A stretch of DNA of 64,000 nucleotides from assembly GCA_964057225.1 (NCBI GenBank), contig OZ059895.1, positions 11,346,001 through 11,410,000 on the forward strand, in the 5' to 3' direction. This stretch comes from Auanema rhodensis (taxonomy: Eukaryota > Nematoda > Chromadorea > Rhabditida > Rhabditidae). Every line of letters begins with the position of its first letter. Within the stretch, counting starts at the first letter, position 1. Shown here piece by piece: positions 41,555 through 54,195 of the stretch. Position numbers and translations under genes: made by a program. Below the pieces are notes generated by a model, which was not told the DNA's origin, ran no database searches, and saw nothing but the letters and a program-made list of their open reading frames with translations.

Positions 41555-43938
41555 ATGTTTTCAATTTTCAAGCAGTTTTACTTAGATAGCTCAACCCAAG
41601 GCAGCAATTCATCTTCAATATTATTTCTATCTTACAGTTATAAACCAATAGTTAATGAACCATCATCTTACTCTTACCGTTTCTATCTATTTCATATCGA
41701 AACCAACTTTGTTCAAAAACTATACAACTGTGAAACCTTTTTTAATTTCTTGTATTTGGAGCTCATAAGATTTGATATCATTGAGGGATCCAGATAGAAC
41801 GTGGAAAATTACGTAACTAACATGAAATTGGAAAAACCTATAACGAGGATAAGTATGTAAATCATTGAATATCAGATATTTTCGCTTACGACCATACCAC
41901 GTTGAAAGTACGCCATGCCGCTGATTTTCAATTTTAACTCTTTTGTAACAAATGTTTTCAATTTTCAAGCAGTTTTACTCAGATAGCTTAACCCAAGGCA
42001 GCAAATTATCTTCAATATTATTTCTATCTTACAGTTATAAACCATTAGTTAATGAACCATCATCTTACCTTCACTATTTCTATCTGTTTCCTATCAAAAC
42101 CAACTTTGTTCAAACACTATACAACTGAAAAGCCTTTTTTAATTTCTTGTATTTGTAGCTCATAAGATTTGATATCATCGAGGGATCCAGATAGAACGTG
42201 GAAAATTACGTAACTAACATGAAATTGGAAAAAACTATAACGAGGATAAGTATGTCAATCATTGAATATCAGATATTTTCGCTTAGGACCATACCACGTT
42301 GAAAGTACGCCATGCCGCTGATTTTCGATTTTAACTCTTTTGTAACAAATGTTTTCAATTTTCAAGCAGTTTTACTTAGATAGCTCAACCCAAGGCAGCA
42401 AATTATCTCCAATCTTATTTCTATCTTACAGTTATAAACCAGTAGTGAATGAACCATCATCTTACCTTTACTGTTTCTATCTATTTTCTATCAAAAGAAA
42501 GATTGTTTAAACACTATACAACTGTGAAACCTTTTTTAATTTCTTGTATTTGGAGCTCATAAGATTTGATATCATCGAGGGATCCAGATAGAACGTGGAA
42601 AATCACGTAACTAACATGAAATTGGAAAAAACTATAACGAGGATAAGTATGTGAATCATGGAATATCAGATATTTTCGCTTAGGACCATACCACGTTGAA
42701 AGTACGCCATGCCGCTGAATTTCAATTTTAACTCTTTTGTAACAAATGTTTTCAATTTTCAAGCAGTTTTACTCAGATAGCTTAACCCAAGGCAGCAAAT
42801 TATCTTCAGAATTATTTCTATCTTACAGTTATAAACCAATGGTTAATGAACCATCATCTTACCTTCACTGTTTCTATCTATTTTCTATCAGAACAAATAT
42901 TGTTCAAACACTATACAACTGAGAAGCCTTTTTTAATTTCTTGTATTTGGAGCTCATAAGATTTGATATCATCGAGGGATCCAGATAGAACGTGGAAAAT
43001 TACGTAACTAACATGAAATTGGAAAAAACTATAACGAGGATAAGTATGTCAATCATTGAATATCAGATATTTTCGCTTAGGACCATACCACGTTGAAAGT
43101 ACGCCATGCCGCTGATTTTCGATTTTAACTCTTTTGTAACAAATGTTTTCAATTTTCAAGCAGTTTTACTTAGATAGCTCAACCCAAGGAAGCAATTTAT
43201 CTTCAATATTATTTCTATCTTACAGTTATAAACCAATAGTTAATGAACCATCATCTTACCCTTACCGTTTCTATCTATTTCCCATCGAAACCAACTTTGT
43301 TCAAAAACTATACAACTGTGAAACCTTTTTTAATTTCTTGTATTTGAAGCTCATAAGATTTGATATCATTAAGGGATCCAGATAGAACGTGAAAAATTAC
43401 ATAACTAACATGAAATTGGGAAAATATTATAACGAGGATAAGTATGTATATCATTGAATATCAGATATTTTTGCTTACAACTATACCACGTTGTAAGTAC
43501 GCCATGCCGCTGATTCTCAATTTTAACTCTTTTGTAACATATGTTTTCAATTTTCAAGCAGTTTTACTTAGATAGCTCAACCCAAGGCAGCAATTCATCT
43601 TCAATATTATTTCTATCTTACAGTTATAAACCAATAGTTAATGAACCATCATCTTACCCTTACCGTTTCTATCTATTTCATATCGAAACCAACTTTGTTC
43701 AAAAACTATACAACTGTGAAACCTTTTTTAATTTCTTGTATTTGGAGCTCATAAGATTTGATATCATTAAGAGATCCAGATAGAACGTGGAAAATTACAT
43801 AACTAACATGAAATTGGGAAAAAATTATAACGAGGATAAGTATGTAAATCATTGAATATCAGATATTTTTGCTTACAACAATACCACGTTGTAAGTACGC
43901 CATGCCGCTGATTTTCAATTTTAACTCTTTTGTAACAA
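38374..43938 (+). repeat. Higher-order repeat, about 2,385-bp period (six monomers)
   Basis: Blocks begin at 38374, 40759 and 43143. The first two members (38374/38772, 40759/41157, 43143/43541) and the last two (39965/40362, 42349/42746) correspond. The third and fourth members do not: 39170 and 39568 are GGCATGCGG and 'cagaacaaatattg' types, whereas 41555 and 41952 are domain D types. The block boundary was therefore kept while its middle was replaced. Confidence 0.65.
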
Positions 43939-44261
43939 ATGTTTTCAATTTTCAAGCAGTTTTACTTACCATCATCTTACCCTTACCGTTTCTAACTATT
44001 TCATATCGAAACCAACTTTGTTCAAAAACTATACAACTGTGAAACCTTTTTTAATTTCTTGTTTTTGGAGCTCATAAGATTTGATATCATTAAGGGATCC
44101 AGATAGAACGTGGAAAATTACATAACTAACATGAAATTGGGAAAAAATTATAACGAGGATAAGTATGTAAATCATTGAATATCAGATATTTTTGCTTACA
44201 ACAATACCACGTTGTAAGTACGCCATGCCGCTGATTTTCAATTTTAACTCTTTTGTAACAA
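43939..44261 (+). repeat. Deleted 323-bp monomer
   Basis: Reference positions 31-105 (75 bp) are missing, with the join 'ttactta|ccatcatc' at 43968/43969. The deletion removes the 'gatagctcaaccc' to 'gttaatgaa' segment. It is the only such copy in the window and so is probably younger than the shared 105-bp deletion. Its 3' part also carries 'tctaactatt' and 'cttgtttttgg' variants; the latter is also seen near 45252. Confidence 0.95.
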
Positions 44262-46645
44262 ATGTTTTCAATTTTCAAGCAGTTTTACTTAGATAGCTCA
44301 ACCCAAGGCAGCAATTCATCTTCAATATTATTTCTATCTTACAGTTATAAACCAATAGTTAATGAACCATCATCTTACTCTTACCGTTTCTATCTATTTC
44401 ATATCGAAACCAACTTTGTTCAAAAACTATACAACTGTGAAACCTTTTTTAATTTCTTGTATTTGGAGCTCATAAGATTTGATATCATTGAGGGATCCAG
44501 ATAGAACGTGGAAAATTACGTAACTAACATGAAATTGGAAAAAACTATAACGAGGATAAGTATGTAAATCATTGAATATCAGATATTTTCGCTTACGACC
44601 ATACCACGTTTAAAGTACGCCATGCCGCTGATTTTCAATTTTAACTCGTTTGTAACAAATGTTTTCAATTTTCAAGCAGTTTTACTCAGATAGCTTAACC
44701 CAAGGCAGCAAATTATCTTCAATTTTATTTCTATCTTACAGTTATAAACCATTAGTTAATGAACCATCATCTTACCTTTACTATTTCTATCTGTTTCCTA
44801 TCAAAACCAACTTTGTTCAAACACTATACAACTGAAAAGCCTTTTTTAATTTCTTGTATTTGGAGCTCATAAGATTTGATATCATCGAGGGATCCAGATA
44901 GAACGTGGAAAATTACGTAACTAACATGAAATTGGAAAAAACTATAACGAGGATAAGTATGTAAATCATTGAATATCAGATATTTTCGCTTACGACCATA
45001 CCACGTTGAAAGTACGGCATGCGGCTGATTTTCAATTTTAACTTTTCTGTAACAAATGTTTTCAATTTTCAAGCAGTTTTACTTAGATAGCTCAACCCAA
45101 GGCAGCAAATTATCTTTAATCTTATTTCTATCTTACAGTTATAAACCAGTAGTGAATGAACCATCATCTTACCTTCACTGTTTCTATCTATTTTCTATCA
45201 AAAGAAACATTGTTTAAACACTATACAACTGTGAAACCTTTTTTAATTTCTTGTTTTTGGAGCTCATAAGATTTGATATCATTAAGGGATCCAGATAGAA
45301 CGTGGAAAATTACATAACTAACATGAAATTGGGAAAAAATTATAACGAGGATAAGTATGTAAATCATTGAATATCAGATATTTTTGCTTACAACAATACC
45401 ACGTTGTAAGTACGCCATGCCGCTGATTTTCAATTTTAACTCTTTTGTAACAAATGTTTTCAATTTTCAAGCAGTTTTACTTAGATAGCTCAACCCAAGG
45501 CAGCAATTCATCTTCAATATTATTTCTATCTTACAGTTATAAACCAATAGTTAATGAACCATCATCTTACTCTTACCGTTTCTATCTATTTCATATCGAA
45601 ACCAACTTTGTTCAAAAACTATACAACTGTGAAACCTTTTTTAATTTCTTGTATTTGGAGCTCATAAGATTTGATATCATTGAGGGATCCAGATAGAACG
45701 TGGAAAATTACGTAACTAACATGAAATTGGAAAAACCTATAACGAGGATAAGTATGTTAATCATTGAATATCAGATATTTTCGCTTACGACCATACGACG
45801 TTGAAAGTACGCCATGCCGCTGATTTTCAATTTTAACTCGTTTGTAACAAATGTTTTCAATTTTCAAGCAGTTTTACTCAGATAGCTTAACCCAAGGCAG
45901 CAAATTATCTTCAATATTATTTCTATCTTACAGTTATAAACCATTAGTTAATGAACCATCATCTTACCTTTACTATTTCTATCTGTTTCCTATCAAAACC
46001 AACTTTGTTCAAACACTATACAACTGAAAAGCCTTTTTTAATTTCTTGTATTTGGAGCTCATAAGATTTGATATCATCGAGGGATCCAGATAGAACGTGG
46101 AAAATTACGTAACTAACATGAAATTGGAAAAAACTATAACGAGGATAAGTATGTAAATCATTGAATATCAGATATTTTCGCTTACGACCATACCACGTTT
46201 AAAGTACGCCATGCCGCTGATTTTCAATTTTAACTCTTCTGTAACAAATGTTTTCAATTTTCAAGCAGTTTTACTTAGATAGCTCAACCCAAGGGAGCAA
46301 TTCATCTTCAATATTATTTCTATCTTACAGTTATAAACCAATAGTTAATGAACCATCATCTTACCCTTACCGTTTCTATCTATTTCATATCAAAACCAAC
46401 TTTGTTCAAACACTATACAACTGAGAAGCCTTTTTTAATTTCTTGTATTTGTAGCTCATAAGATTTGATATCATTGAGGGATCCAGATAGAACGTAGAAA
46501 ATCACATAACTAACATGAAATTGGGAAAAAATTATAACGAGGATAAGTATGTGAAACATTGAATATCAGATATTTTCGCTTAGGACCATACCACGTTGAA
46601 AGTACGGCATGCGGCTGATTTTCAATTTTAACTTTTCTGTAACAA
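44262..46645 (+). repeat. Three-monomer duplication, 1,192-bp period
   Basis: Monomers 44262 and 44659 pair with 45454 and 45851 (shared 'cttactcttaccg', 'taactcgtttg', 'cttacgacc'). The third members differ. Instead 45056 pairs with 46646 at 1,590 bp (both 'aacttttctgt' and 'tctttaatc'), so three- and four-monomer periods overlap here. Confidence 0.6.
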
Positions 46646-49600
46646 ATGTTTTCAATTTTCAAGCAGTTTTACTTAGATAGCTCAACCCAAGGCAGCAAAT
46701 TATCTTTAATCTTATTTCTATCTTACAGTTATAAACCAGTAGTGAATGAACCATCATCTTACCTTCACTGTTTCTATCTATTTTCTATCAAAAGAAACAT
46801 TGTTTAAACACTATACAACTGTGAAACCTTTTTAATTTCTTGTATTTGGAGCTCATAAGATTTGATATCATCGAGGGATCCAGATAGAACGTGGAAAATT
46901 ACGTAACTAACATGAAATTGGAAAAAACTATAACGAGGATAAGTATGTGAATCATTGAATATCAGATATTTTCGCTTAGGACCATACCACGTTGAAAGTA
47001 CGCCATGCCGCTGATTTTCAATTTTAACTCTTTTGTAACAAATGTTTTCAATTTTCAAGCAGTTTCACTCAGATAGCTTAACCCAAGGCAGCAAATTATC
47101 TTCAATATTATTTCTATCTTACAGTTATAAACCAATAGTTAATGAACCATTATCTTACCTTTACTGTTTCTATCTATTTCCTATCGAAAGCAACTTTGTT
47201 CAAACACTATACAACTGTGAAACCTTTTTTAATTTCTTGTATTTGGAGCTCATAAGATTTGATATCATCGAGGGATCCAGATAGAACGTGGAAAATTACA
47301 TAACTAACATGAAATTGGGAAAAACTTATAACGAGGATAAGTATGTGAAACATTGAATATCAGATATTTTCGCTTAGGACCATACCACGTTGAAAGTACG
47401 CCATGCCGCTGATTTTCAATTTTAACTCTTTTGTAACAAATGTTTTCAATTTTTAAGCAGTTTTACTTAGATAGCTCAACCCAAGGCAGCAAATTATCTT
47501 CAATCTTATTTCTATCTTACAGTTATAAACCAGTAGTGAATGAACCATCATCTTACCCTTACCGTTTCTATCTATTTCCTATCAAAACCAACTTTGTTCA
47601 AAAACTATACAACTGTGAAACCTTTTTTAATTTCTTGTATTTGGAGCTCATAAGATTTGATATCATTGAGGGATCCAGATAGAACGTGGAAAATTACGTA
47701 ACTAACATGAAATTGGAAAAAACTATAGAGAGGATAAGTATGTAAATCATTGAATATCAGATATTTTTGCTTACAACTATACTACGTTGTAAGTACGCCA
47801 TGCCGCTGATTTTCAATTTTAACTCTTTTGTAACAAATGTTTTCAATTTTCAAGCAGTTTTACTTAGATAGCTCAACCCAAGGCAGCAATTCATCTTCAA
47901 TATTATTTCTATCTTACAGTTATAAACCAATAGTTAATGAACCATCATCTTACCCTTACCGTTTCTATCTATTTCATATCGAAACCAACTTTGTTCAAAA
48001 ACTATACAACTGTGAAACCTTTTTTAATTTCTTGTATTTGGAGCTCATAAGATTTGATATCATTAAGGGATCCAGATAGAACGTGGAAAATTACATAACT
48101 AACATGAAATTGGGAAAAAATTATAACGAGGATAAGTATGTGAAACATTGAATATCAGATATTTTCGCTTAGGACCATACCACGTTGAAAGTACGGCATG
48201 CGGCTGATTTTCAATTTTAACTCTTCTGTAACAAATGTTTTCAATTTTCAAGCAGTTTTACTTAGATAGCTCAACCCAAGGCAGCAATTCATCTTCAATA
48301 TTATTTCTATCTTACAGTTATAAACCATTAGTTAATGAACCATCATCTTACCTTTACTATTTCTATCTATTTCCTATCAAAACCAACTTTGTTCAAACAC
48401 TATACAACTGAGAAGCCTTTTTTATTTTCTTGTATTTGGAGCTCATAAGATTTGATATCATTGAGGGATCCAGATAGAACGTGGAAAATTACGTAACTAA
48501 CATGAAATTGGAAAAAAACTATAACGAGGATAAGTATGTGAATCATTGAATATCAGATATTTTCGCTTAGGACCATACCACGTTGAAAGTACGCCATGCC
48601 GCTGATTTTCAATTTTAACTCTTCTGTATTAAATGTTTTCAATTTTCAAGCAGTTTTACTCAGATAGCTTAACCCTAGGCAGCAAATTATCTTCAATATT
48701 ATTTCTATCTTACAGTTATAAACCAATAGTTAATGAACCATCATCTTACCTTTACTGTTTCTATCTATTTCCTATCGAAACCAACTTTGTTCAAAAACTA
48801 TACAACTGTGAAACCTTTTTTAATTTCTTGTATTTGAAGCTCATAAGATTTGATATCATTAAGGGATCCAGATAGAACGTGGAAAATTACGTAACTAACA
48901 TGAAATTGGAAACAACTATAACGAGGATAAGTATGTGAATCATTGAATATCAGATATTTTCGCTTAGGACCATACCACGTTGAAAGTACGCCATGCCGCT
49001 GATTTTCAAATTTAACTCTTTTGTAACAAATGTTTTCAATTTTCAAGCAGTTTTACTCAGATAGCTTAACCCAAGGCAGCAAATTATCTTCAATATTATT
49101 TCTATCTTACAGTTATAAACCAATAGTTAATGAACCATCATCTTACCTTTACTGTTTCTATCTATTTCCTATCGAAACCAACTTTGTTCAAGAACTATAC
49201 AACTGTGAAACCTTTTTTAATTTCTTGTATTTGAAGCTCATAAGATTTGATATCATTGAGGGATCCAGATAGAACGTGGAAAATTACGTAACTAACATGA
49301 AATTGGAAAAAACTATAACGAGGATAAGTATGTGAAGCATTGAATATCAGATATTTTCGCTTAGGACCATACCACGTTGAAAGTACGCCATGCCGCTGAT
49401 TTTCGATTTTAACTCTTTTGTAACAAATGTTTTCAATTTTCAAGCAGTTTTACTTAGATAGCTCAACCCAAGGCAGCAATTTATCTTCAATATTATTTCT
49501 ATCTTACAGTTATAAACCAATAGTTAATGAACCATCATCTTACCCTTACCGTTTCTATCTATTTCCTATCGAAACCAACTTTGTTCAAAAACTATACAAC

Positions 49601-50618
49601 TGTGAAACCTTTTTTAATTTCTTGTATTTGAAGCTCATAAGATTTGATATCATTAAGGGATCCAGATAGAACGTGGAAAATTACATAACTAACATGAAAT
49701 TGGGAAAAAATTATAACGAGGATAAGTATGTAAATCATTGAATATCAGATATTTTTGCTTACAACTATACCACGTTGTAAGTACGCCATGCCGCTGATTT
49801 TCAATTTTAACTCTTTTGTAACAAATGTTTTCAATTTTCAAGCAGTTTTACTTAGATAGCTCAACCCAAGGCAGCAATTCATCTTCAATATTATTTCTAT
49901 CTTACAGTTATAAACCAATAGTTAATGAACCATCATCTTACCCTCACCGTTTCTATCTATTTCATATCAAAACCAACTTTGTTCAAAAACTATACAACTG
50001 TGAAACCTTTTTTAATTTCTTGTATTTGGAGCTCATAAGATTTGATATCATTAAGGGATCCAGATAGAACGTGGAAAATTACATAACTAACATGAAATTG
50101 GGAAAAAATTATAACGAGGATAAGTATGTGAAACATTGAATATCAGATATTTTCGCTTAGGACCATACCACGTTGAAAGTACGGCATGCGGCTGATTTTC
50201 AATTTTAACTCTTCTGTAACAAATGTTTGAATTTTCAAGCAGTTTTACTTAGATAGCTCAACCCAAGGCAGCAAATTATCTTCAATCTTATTTCTATCTT
50301 ACAGTTATAAACCATTAGTTAATGAACCATCATCTTACCTTCACTGTTTCTATCTATTTTCTATCAAAAGAAACATTGTTTAAACACTATACAACTGTGA
50401 AACCTTTTTTAATTTTTTGTATTTGGAACTCATAAGATTTGATATCATCGAGGGATCCAGATAGAACGTGGAAAATTACGTAACTAACATGAAATTGGAA
50501 AAAACTATAACGAGGATAAGTATGTGAATCATTGAATATCAGATATTTTCGCTTAGGACCATACCACGTTGAAAGTACGCCATGCCGCTGATTTTCAATT
50601 TTAACTCTTTTGTAACAA

Positions 50619-53600
50619 ATGTTTTCAATTTTCAAGCAGTTTTACTCAGATAGCTTAACCCAAGGCAGCAAATTATCTTCAATATTATTTCTATCTTACA
50701 GTTATAAACCAATAGTTAATGAACCATCATCTTACCTTTACTGTTTCTATCTATTTCCTATCGAAACCAACTTTGTTCAAGAACTATACAACTGTGAAAC
50801 CTTTTTTAATTTCTTGTATTTGAAGCTCATAAGATTTGATATCATTAAGGGATCCAGATAGAACGTGGAAATTTACATAACTAACATGAAATTGGGAAAA
50901 AATTATAACGAGGATAAGTATGTAAATCATTGAATATCAGATATTTTTGCTTACAACTATACCACGTTGTAAGTACGCCATGCCGCTGATTTTCAATTTT
51001 AACTCTTTTGTAACAAATGTTTTCAATTTTCAAGCAGTTTTACTTAGATAGCTCAACCCAAGGCAGCAATTCATCTTCAATATTATTTCTATCTTACAGT
51101 TATAAACCAATAGTTAATGAACCATCATCTTACCCTTACCGTTTCTATCTATTTCATATCAAAACCAACTTTGTTCAAAAACTATACAACTGTGAAACCT
51201 TTTTTAATTTCTTGTATTTGGAGCTCATAAGATTTGATATCATTAAGGGATCCAGATAGAACGTGGAAAATTACATAACTAACATGAAATTGGGAAAAAA
51301 TTATAACGAGGATAAGTATGTGAAACATTGAATATCAGATATTTTCGCTTAGGACCATACCACGTTGAAAGTACGGCATGCGGCTGATTTTCAATTTTAA
51401 CTCTTCTGTAACAAATGTTTGAATTTTCAAGCAGTTTTACTTAGATAGCTCAACCCAAGGCAGCAAATTATCTTCAATCTTATTTCTATCTTACAGTTAT
51501 AAACCATTAGTTAATGAACCATCATCTTACCTTCACTGTTTCTATCTATTTTCTATCAAAAGAAACATTGTTTAAACACTATACAACTGTGAAACCTTTT
51601 TTAATTTTTTGTATTTGGAACTCATAAGATTTGATATCATCGAGGGATCCAGATAGAACGTGGAAAATTACATAACTAACATGAAATTGGGAAAAAATTA
51701 TAACGAGGATAAGTATGTGAAACATTGAATATCAGATATTTTCGCTTAGGACCATACCACGTTGAAAGTACGGCATGCGGCTGATTTTCAATTTTAACTC
51801 TTCTGTAACAAATGTTTTCAATTTTTAAGCAGTTTTACTTAGATAGCTTAACCCAAGGCAGCAATTTATCTTCAATATTATTTCTATCTTACAGTTATAA
51901 ACCATTAGTTAATGAATCATCATCTTACCTTCACTGTTTCTATCTATTTTCTATCAAAAGAAACATTGTTTAAACACTATACAACTGTGAAACCTTTTTT
52001 AATTTTTTGTATTTGGAACTCATAAGATTTGATATCATCGAGGGATCCAGATAGAACGTGGAAAATTACGTAACTAACATGAAATTGGAAAAAACTATAA
52101 GGAGGATAAGTATGTGAATCATTGAATATCAGATATTTTCGCTTAGGACCATACCACGTTGAAAGTACGCCATGCCGCTGATTTTCAATTTTAACTCTTT
52201 TGTAACAAATGTTTTCAATTTTCAAGCAGTTTTACTCAGATAGCTTAACCCAAGGCAGCAAATTATCTTCAATATTATTTCTATCTTACAGTTATAAACC
52301 AATAGTTAATGAACCATCATCTTACCTTTACTGTTTCTATCTATTTCCTATCGAAACCAACTTTGTTCAAGAACTATACAACTGTGAAACCTTTTTTAAT
52401 TTCTTGTATTTGAAGCTCATAAGATTTGATATCATTAAGGGATCCAGATAGAACGTGGAAAATTACGTAACTAACATGAAATTGGAAAAAACTATAACGA
52501 GGATAAGTATGTAAATCATTGAATATCAGATATTTTTGCTTACAACTATACCACGTTGTAAGTACGCCATGCCGCTGATTTTCAATTTTAACTCTTTTGT
52601 AACAAATGTTTTCAATTTTCAAGCAGTTTTACTTAGATAGCTCAACCCAAGGCAGCAATTCATCTTCAATATTATTTCTATCTTACAGTTATAAACCAAT
52701 AGTTAATGAACCATCATCTTACCCTTACCGTTTCTATCTATTTCATATCAAAACCAACTTTGTTCAAAAACTATACAACTGTGAAACCTTTTTTAATTTC
52801 TTGTATTTGGAGCTCATAAGATTTGATATCATTAAGGGATCCAGATAGAACGTGGAAAATTACATAACTAACATGAAATTGGGAAAAAATTATAACGAGG
52901 ATAAGTATGTGAAACATTGAATATCAGATATTTTCGCTTAGGACCATACCACGTTGAAAGTACGGCATGCGGCTGATTTTCAATTTTAACTCTTCTGTAA
53001 CAAATGTTTGAATTTTCAAGCAGTTTTACTTAGATAGCTCAACCCAAGGCAGCAAATTATCTTCAATCTTATTTCTATCTTACAGTTATAAACCATTAGT
53101 TAATGAACCATCATCTTACCTTCACTGTTTCTATCTATTTTCTATCAAAAGAAACATTGTTTAAACACTATACAACTGTGAAACCTTTTTTAATTTTTTG
53201 TATTTGGAACTCATAAGATTTGATATCATCGAGGGATCCAGATAGAACGTGGAAAATTACATAACTAACATGAAATTGGGAAAAAATTATAACGAGGATA
53301 AGTATGTGAAACATTGAATATCAGATATTTTCGCTTAGGACCATACCACGTTGAAAGTACGGCATGCGGCTGATTTTCAATTTTAACTCTTCTGTAACAA
53401 ATGTTTTCAATTTTTAAGCAGTTTTACTTAGATAGCTTAACCCAAGGCAGCAATTTATCTTCAATATTATTTCTATCTTACAGTTATAAACCATTAGTTA
53501 ATGAACCATCATCTTACCTTCACTGTTTCTATCTATTTTCTATCAAAAGAAACATTGTTTAAACACTATACAACTGTGAAACCTTTTTTAATTTTTTGTA

Positions 53601-53797
53601 TTTGGAACTCATAAGATTTGATATTATCGAGGGATCCAGATAGAACGTGGAAAATTACGTAACTAACATGAAATTGGAAAAAACTATAACGAGGATAAGT
53701 ATGTGAATCATTGTATATCAGATATTTTCGCTTAGGACCATACCACGTTGAAAGTACGCCATGCCGCTGATTTTCAATTTTAACTCTTTTGTAACAA
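50619..53797 (+). repeat. Higher-order repeat, about 1,590-bp period (four monomers, two copies)
   Basis: Monomers 50619, 51017, 51415 and 51812 pair with 52209, 52606, 53004 and 53401. The third members both carry 'atgtttgaatttt' and the fourth members 'caatttttaagcag'. The first members differ in their tails (acataac in 50619, acgtaac in 52209). A related run begins at 61348. Confidence 0.75.
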
Positions 53798-54195
53798 ATG
53801 TTTTCAATTTTCAAGCAGTTTTACTCAGATAGCTTAACCCAAGGCAGCAATTTATCTTCAATATTATTTCTATCTTACAGTTATAAACCAATAGTTAATG
53901 AACCATCATCTTACCCTTACCGTTTCTATCTATTTCCTATCGAAACCAACTTTGTTCAAAAACTATACAACTGTGAAACCTTTTTTAATTTCTTGTATTT
54001 GAAGCTCATAAGATTTGATATCATTAAGGGATCCAGATAGAACGTGGAAAATTACATAACTAACATGAAATTGGGAAAAAATTATAACGAGGATAAGTAT
54101 GTAAATCATTGAATATCAGATATTTTTGCTTACAACTATACCACGTTGTAAGTACGCCATGCCGCTGATTTTCAATTTTAACTCTTTTGTAACAA

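Larger units (their letters stand above)
41555..47041 (+). repeat. Array domain D: monomers 107-120, mixed patch
   Basis: Monomer starts: 41555, 41952, 42349, 42746, 43143, 43541, 43939, 44262, 44659, 45056, 45454, 45851, 46248 and 46646. Private or nearly private variants occur here: 'cttacgacc' at about 41885, 44594, 44992, 45784 and 46191; 'cttacaacaatacc' near 43874, 44207 and 45388, with one copy just upstream near 41489; 'tctgtttcctatc'; and 'taactcgtttg' before the 44659 and 45851 starts. The 46646 monomer has a T tract shortened by one (cctttttaat) and is 396 bp. The mixture of C-type and later E-type copies suggests a transition zone. Confidence 0.7.

Noticed and set aside
52099-52115. 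Ribosome-binding-site-like 'aaggagg' before 'ataagtatg'
   Set aside because: It arises from one base change in one monomer (normally aacgagg), and the downstream ATG is followed at once by a stop (tatgtgaatcattga). It is chance.
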